Source: Bradyrhizobium sp. LTSP849 (GTDB lineage Bacteria > Pseudomonadota > Alphaproteobacteria > Rhizobiales > Xanthobacteraceae). From it: a stretch of DNA of 64,000 nucleotides. The notes under the pieces were generated by a model. The model was not told where the DNA came from. It did no database searches and saw nothing but the letters and a program-made list of their open reading frames with translations. The stretch is from contig NZ_JYMR01000049.1 in assembly GCF_000938255.1 (NCBI RefSeq), positions 62,001 to 126,000 on the forward strand. Direction: 5' to 3'. Numbering within the stretch: position 1 is the first letter of the stretch; every line of letters begins with the position of its first letter. This document shows positions 52,399-64,000 of this stretch, piece by piece. The translations under genes were made by a program, and so were the position numbers.

Positions 52399-52434
52399 CG
52401 AGGGGCGGAATCGGTCGACCGATTCCGCCCCTCG
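52399..52434 (+). terminator. 36-bp perfect palindrome after rplA, probable terminator
   Basis: Half-site CGAGGGGCGGAATCGGTC (52399-52416) is followed at once by its exact complement. In RNA it would form a very stable hairpin with a minimal loop, followed by TCGTTT, a weak U-tract. It should end or attenuate the L11-L1 transcript before the dehydrogenase gene. Confidence 0.75.
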
Positions 52435-52468
52435 TCGTTTGTGACGGCGTTCACTGGAAACAAGAACA

Positions 52469-53422
52469 ATGGCTGACAAGGTCCTGATCTACTCGCGCTT
52501 TCCCAAGACCATGATGGCGCGCTTCGCCGAGCGTTTCGAATTGCTCGACACCGGCGGCAAGCCGCCGCGAGAGGTGTTTCCGGCGGACGAACTCGGCGGC
52601 ATCCGCGCGATGCTCACCGCGGGCGGCACGCCGCTCGATGCGGAGGCGATGGACCTGTTTCCGAAGCTGGGCGCGATCGTCTGCTACGGCACCGGCTATG
52701 ACGGCATCGACCTGAAAGCGGCCGCCGCGCGCAACATCGCGGTCGGCCACAGCCCCGGGGCCAATGCGGCTTCGGTTGCCGACATCGCGATGACCCTGAT
52801 GCTCGCGACTACGCGGCGGATCCTGGCTGCCGACCAATATGTCCGCAGCGGTGATTGGGCTGGCGCAAAGCAGTCGCCGATGATGCGCCCGCAGGCCGGG
52901 ATGCCCGGCCGCCGCATCGGCGTCTATGGCATGGGCGAGATCGGCCGCAAGATCGCGGCGCGCTGTGCCGCCTTCGAGAGCGAAGTCGGCTATTTCAGCC
53001 GCAGCAAGTACGATCTGCCGTATCAATATTTCCCGTCGCTGGAGGCGCTCGCCGACTGGTGCAGCGTGCTGATGATCGCAGTCCGCGCCGGCGCCGAGAC
53101 CCAGCACGCCGTCGACGCCAATATCCTCAAGCGCCTCGGCGAGGACGGCTATGTCGTCAACATCTCCCGCGGTTCGGTGATCGATGAGAAGGCTCTGGTC
53201 ACAGCGCTCTCCGACAAGACCATCGCCGGCGCCGGCCTCGACGTCTACGAGAAGGAGCCGCACGCCCCTGATGCCCTGACGGCGCTGCCCAATGTGGTGC
53301 TGGCCCCGCATATCGGCGGCCACACCCTCGAATCGCACGTGGCGATGCAGAACTGCGTACTGGCGAACCTGACTGGGTTTTTCGCCGGCCAAGGGCTGCC
53401 ATATGCGGTCGAAACGGCCTGA
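52469..53422 (+). CDS. D-isomer-specific 2-hydroxyacid dehydrogenase (GhrB/hydroxypyruvate reductase-like)
   Basis: A 317-residue NAD(P)-linked reductase acting on 2-oxo acids such as glyoxylate or hydroxypyruvate. The nucleotide motif is GVYGMGEIGRKIA (~150); the active-site Arg is in NISRGSVID (~232), the Glu in LDVYEKEPHAP (~261) and the His in APHIGGHT (~283). Serine in FSRSKYD after the second strand favours NADP. It lies between rplA and rplJ, a place normally empty, but is isolated from them by the terminator-like palindrome at 52399 and a promoter candidate at 53490. It uses similar codons to its neighbours, so there is no sign of recent foreign origin. Confidence 0.88.
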   Translation: MADKVLIYSRFPKTMMARFAERFELLDTGGKPPREVFPADELGGIRAMLTAGGTPLDAEAMDLFPKLGAIVCYGTGYDGIDLKAAAARNIAVGHSPGANAASVADIAMTLMLATTRRILAADQYVRSGDWAGAKQSPMMRPQAGMPGRRIGVYGMGEIGRKIAARCAAFESEVGYFSRSKYDLPYQYFPSLEALADWCSVLMIAVRAGAETQHAVDANILKRLGEDGYVVNISRGSVIDEKALVTALSDKTIAGAGLDVYEKEPHAPDALTALPNVVLAPHIGGHTLESHVAMQNCVLANLTGFFAGQGLPYAVETA

Positions 53423-53489
53423 ATTCGATCCTTATCGGCCCGGATCAAGCCCGGCCGACAATCGATTGGAACTGGTGTGAATTTTGCTC

Positions 53490-53518
53490 TTGGCAAGCAG
53501 GCAGAGAGCGGTTAAAGA
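53490..53518 (+). promoter_or_regulatory. Candidate promoter for rplJ-rplL-rpoB-rpoC
   Basis: TTGGCA (53490-53495), 17-nt spacer, TAAAGA (53513-53518). The -35 is good, the -10 fair. It would give a ~470-nt leader before rplJ, in line with long L10 leaders elsewhere. Confidence 0.45.
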
Positions 53519-53999
53519 ACCGCTTCCGGACGGACCGGCCTTGGCTGGTGCGTTCGTGCACGCATTCCGAAAACCCGACACGATAGGAGATCATTCCTTT
53601 TCAGGACGTCCGTAAGGATTTGCCGGAAAAGGAAGGAAAACCATCGGTTGGTGGGATGCGGGCAGAGGTCAGACGGTTCGCCGGCTGGCCTTGTCCTGTC
53701 CAAGACTGCAGGCGCCCGCGGGGAATTTCGATTTCTCAACGGCTTAATCGCATGGCCTGCATAGACGGGTGAAGACCGGATTTCACTTCGCCTCCCACTT
53801 TCAGGTGGTTGCGGAATGGGTTTGGTTCGGACCTCGACACGCCGTGGGCCTTAGCGGGTTCCCGGAGGGCAGGCTTTGAATTGTCGTCTTGCCCGGCGTG
53901 TCCGATGGGTTTTGACCCTGAGGTTAGGTTTGGGCGGGACGATGGGTGCAACCCGGCGGTCCCGCTTTTGCGATGACCGCCAACCGGAAAGAGCTTGCT
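53519..53999 (+). promoter_or_regulatory. Long untranslated leader of rplJ (L10 leader candidate)
   Basis: About 480 nt with no credible gene and many G-rich/C-rich complementary runs, ending in the terminator-like hairpin at 53934-53969. Position and length suit the autoregulatory L10(L12) leader described in other bacteria, but I cannot match the known L10-binding motif by eye. Confidence 0.5.
53934..53969 (+). terminator. Attenuator-like hairpin just upstream of rplJ
   Basis: GCGGGAC (53934-53940) pairs with GTCCCGC (53959-53965), with GGGT/ACCC inside, and is followed by TTTT (53966-53969). This has the form of an intrinsic terminator only 31 nt before the likely rplJ start. Confidence 0.65.
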
Positions 54000-54518
54000 G
54001 TGGAACGAGCGGCAAAAAAGGAAGCGGTCGAACAGCTCAATGGGGTCTTCAAGACCACGAGCGTCGCGGTCGTTGCCCAATATTCCGGCCTGACCGTTGC
54101 CCAGATGCAGAAGCTGCGTACGCAGATGAAGCAGGCTGGCGCCTCGGTGAAGGTCTCGAAGAACCGTCTCGCCAAAATTGCTCTTGAAGGCACTGACGTC
54201 GTTGCCATCGGTCCCATGCTGAAGGGACCGACCGTGATCGCCACTTCGAACGATCCGGTAGCGGCGCCAAAGGTCGCCGTCGAATTCGCCAAGACGAACG
54301 AAAAGTTCGTCATCATTGGCGGGTCGATGGGAACGACCGTCCTGAATGTCGACGGCGTGAAGGCTCTTGCCTCGCTGCCGTCGCTTGACGAACTGCGCGC
54401 CAAGATCGTCGGCCTCCTTGTGGCCCCGGCGACCAAGCTCGCTCAGCTCGCAAACGCGCCCGCGGGCAAGCTCGCGCGCGTCATCCAGGCTTATGCCTCA
54501 AAGAGCGAAGCGGCCTGA
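54000..54518 (+). CDS. rplJ: 50S ribosomal protein L10
   Basis: A 172-residue protein from GTG 54000 (GGAAAGAG upstream), the base of the L12 stalk and autoregulator of this operon. It has VERAAKKEAVEQLNGVFKTTSVAVVAQYSGLTVAQMQKLRTQMKQAGASVKVSKNRLAKIAL and the C-terminal helix that carries L12 dimers. An ATG at 53973 (MTANRKELAV) is in frame and gives nine more residues, but it lacks a ribosome site and lies in the stem-flanking region. Confidence 0.95.
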   Translation: MERAAKKEAVEQLNGVFKTTSVAVVAQYSGLTVAQMQKLRTQMKQAGASVKVSKNRLAKIALEGTDVVAIGPMLKGPTVIATSNDPVAAPKVAVEFAKTNEKFVIIGGSMGTTVLNVDGVKALASLPSLDELRAKIVGLLVAPATKLAQLANAPAGKLARVIQAYASKSEAA

Positions 54519-54570
54519 CGCCCTTCGCAAAACTCAAACCCGAACCAGACTAGTTTAAGGAAACAGAACA

Positions 54571-54942
54571 ATGGCTGACTTGCAGAAAATCGTTGACGAC
54601 CTCTCGAGCCTCACCGTGCTCGAAGCCGCCGAACTCGCCAAGCTCCTCGAAGAAAAGTGGGGCGTGTCCGCCGCTGCGGCAGTGGCCGTTGCCGGTCCCG
54701 CCGCCGCTGCCGCCGCTCCGGCGGAAGAGAAGACCGAGTTCACGGTCGTTCTGGCCGCCGCCGGCGAGAAGAAGATCGAAGTCATCAAGGAAGTCCGCGC
54801 CATCACCGGCCTGGGCCTGAAGGAAGCAAAGGACCTCGTCGAGGGCGCGCCGAAGCCTGTCAAGGAAGGCGTGAACAAGGACGAGGCCGAGAAGCTCAAG
54901 GCCCAGCTCGAGAAGGCTGGCGCGAAGGTCGAGCTCAAGTAA
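54571..54942 (+). CDS. rplL: 50S ribosomal protein L7/L12
   Basis: A 123-residue stalk protein. N-terminal dimerisation helices (LQKIVDDLSSLTVLEAAELAKLLEEKWGVS), an Ala-rich hinge (~30-50), then the C-domain EKTEFTVVLAAAGEKKIEVIKEVRAITGLGLKEAKDLVEGAPKPVKEGV, which contacts elongation factors. It follows rplJ by 52 nt. Confidence 0.98.
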   Translation: MADLQKIVDDLSSLTVLEAAELAKLLEEKWGVSAAAAVAVAGPAAAAAAPAEEKTEFTVVLAAAGEKKIEVIKEVRAITGLGLKEAKDLVEGAPKPVKEGVNKDEAEKLKAQLEKAGAKVELK

Positions 54943-54994
54943 GCCCAGCTTACTTGAGCGAGATCCCGGGCAAGCGTCAGCGCGACCCGGGATC
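54934..54994 (+). promoter_or_regulatory. Two hairpins at the rplL-rpoB junction
   Basis: CTCAAGTAAG (overlapping the rplL stop) pairs with CTTACTTGAG at 54949-54958 across CCCAG; then GATCCCGGG (54962-54970) pairs with CCCGGGATC (54986-54994). No T-run follows. The site corresponds to the attenuator/RNA-processing region that lowers rpoB expression relative to rplL in enteric bacteria. Confidence 0.6.
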
Positions 54995-55095
54995 CCGACC
55001 CGCAAATTCGGTGGCTGTTTCCGGCCTTGGAGCGGCGGGTCTAATGCAAAAGGCGTGCGACGGAACGTCCCGACGCAGGCTGAACACGAAAAAGT

Positions 55096-55130
55096 GTGGG
55101 GATTTGAGGGTTTACCCCTCGAATCTCCAC
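55096..55130 (+). promoter_or_regulatory. 15-bp RNA hairpin in the rpoB leader
   Basis: Left arm 55096-55110 (GTGGGGATTTGAGGG) pairs with 55116-55130 over 15 positions, two of them G-U, with a 5-nt loop. Wobble pairing suggests selection on RNA rather than DNA. It lies in the 504-nt rplL-rpoB spacer, which holds no gene. Confidence 0.5.
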
Positions 55131-55446
55131 TATTGTCGCCCCATATCGGGTCGACAGCACGAAAGCGCGGTGGGCAGGGATGCGGGATTTCCCTGTAAGC
55201 CGTTGGGAGAGCAAGCTATTTCGGGCTTTTGCAGTCCGTGAAAACGATCGTTGTGACGGGCGGGCGTGCCTATGCGCCCCGCGCGTCGTTTTGCGTTTTG
55301 AAGGTCTGAAGAACAGATTCAGGACATGACGGCCTGAAACTGGACTTCTGGTCCCCAAAACGGGTTCGAAAAATTCAACCCGGGGAGCGGCGGCAGCTGC
55401 GTTCCGGACGGCGCGCCCAAAGCGGGCGACGAAATGAGAGGCCACG

Positions 55447-59562
<4,116 letters not shown>

Positions 59563-59573
59563 CGCAATCTATC

Positions 59574-59633
59574 ATGCCCGGCCGGCTCGGCCGGGCATCG
59601 GCGCCCCTCCCAAGGCCTTGAGGGAAGGGCGCC
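59574..59633 (+). promoter_or_regulatory. Two hairpins in the rpoB-rpoC spacer
   Basis: ATGCCCGGCC (59574-59583) pairs perfectly with GGCCGGGCAT (59589-59598); GGCGCCC (59600-59606) pairs with GGGCGCC (59627-59633) with CTCCC/GAGGG inside. No T-run, so not terminators; they may guide RNA processing or stability between the two large cistrons. Confidence 0.5.
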
Positions 59634-59690
59634 CCGCATAGTGATTTTCGAATTTGCTGCCGGAGGCGACCGGCACGCGAGGAGAAGACG

Positions 59691-63887
<4,197 letters not shown>

Positions 63888-63920
63888 CGGTTCATCCGTA
63901 AGAATACCGAGGACAATGAA

Positions 63921-63945
63921 AAGGCCGGCGCAAGCCGGCCTTTTT
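63921..63945 (+). terminator. Intrinsic terminator after rpoC
   Basis: AAGGCCGGC (63921-63929) pairs with GCCGGCCTT (63934-63942) over a GCAA tetraloop, followed by a run of T. It is a textbook terminator closing the rplJL-rpoBC transcript. Confidence 0.93.
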
Positions 63946-64000
63946 GCTGCTTTGTTTGCTTGCTGCGGTGCAGGACCAACCTTTGTTCATCTTTCCTTCA

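Overview
The window looks like a chromosomal segment of a Bradyrhizobium-type alphaproteobacterium (Rhizobiales, Nitrobacteraceae). The signs are high GC with strongly GC3-biased codons, the order tRNA-Trp-secE-nusG-rplK-rplA-rplJ-rplL-rpoB-rpoC with alphaproteobacterial-looking proteins, PHA metabolism genes, many short imperfect palindromic repeats of the kind common in Bradyrhizobium and Rhodopseudomonas, and a broad set of catabolic dehydrogenases and transporters. This assignment is by recognition; no search was run.

Layout. 1-2904 (+): the end of PHA synthase phaC (catalytic His at the left edge), then a PHA depolymerase, a phasin and an acyl-CoA dehydrogenase in one tight operon. 2909-6665 (-): membrane PQQ glucose-type dehydrogenase followed by an OprB-like porin. 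6950-9327: a SnoaL-like protein and an SDR lacking the usual catalytic Tyr, divergent from a LysR regulator. 9479-16181 (+): LuxR-type response regulator, hybrid histidine kinase broken by a +1 frameshift, and a large Gly-rich autotransporter with four passenger repeats. 16245-17240: a possible 57-aa membrane protein and a TauE/SafE permease.

17271-28480 is a carbohydrate locus. On the minus strand lie a CUT1 ABC importer (binding protein, two permeases, ATPase) and a LacI-type regulator. Divergently on the plus strand lie a xylulokinase and a CUT2 (RbsA/RbsC/RbsB-like) importer. A perfect 20-bp palindrome carrying two overlapping LacI-family core sites (23000-23019) sits between the two arms and could control both.

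28658-30665: gmd and fcl, making GDP-L-fucose from GDP-mannose. 30787-32784: DUF2231 membrane protein, sorbosone-dehydrogenase-like lipoprotein, small DUF2188-like protein. 32811-33448: vapBC-type toxin-antitoxin pair. 33633-38010: MFS transporter, class III CoA-transferase, BKACE enzyme, small protein and RidA-like protein. 38015-41341: a TetR regulator divergent from an ACAD11-like acyl-CoA dehydrogenase and an APH-fold kinase, which together resemble a split ACAD10/11 (LvaA/LvaC-like) system for 4-hydroxyacyl-CoA breakdown. 41568-45104: ArgE-like deacetylase, LysR regulator and a divergent MHS-type transporter. 45128-45993 and several other intergenic stretches are mosaics of palindromic repeats. 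46009-49829: two SDRs, a histidine phosphatase and a beta-lactamase-fold serine hydrolase.

49980 to the end is the conserved transcription/translation block, with an extra D-2-hydroxyacid dehydrogenase gene between rplA and rplJ, strong RNA hairpins in the spacers, a terminator-like hairpin just upstream of rplJ, and an intrinsic terminator after rpoC. Most genes are ordinary. The points most worth following are the dual-transporter LacI locus, the split ACAD/kinase pair, the frameshifted kinase, the Tyr-less SDR and the rplA-rplJ arrangement.
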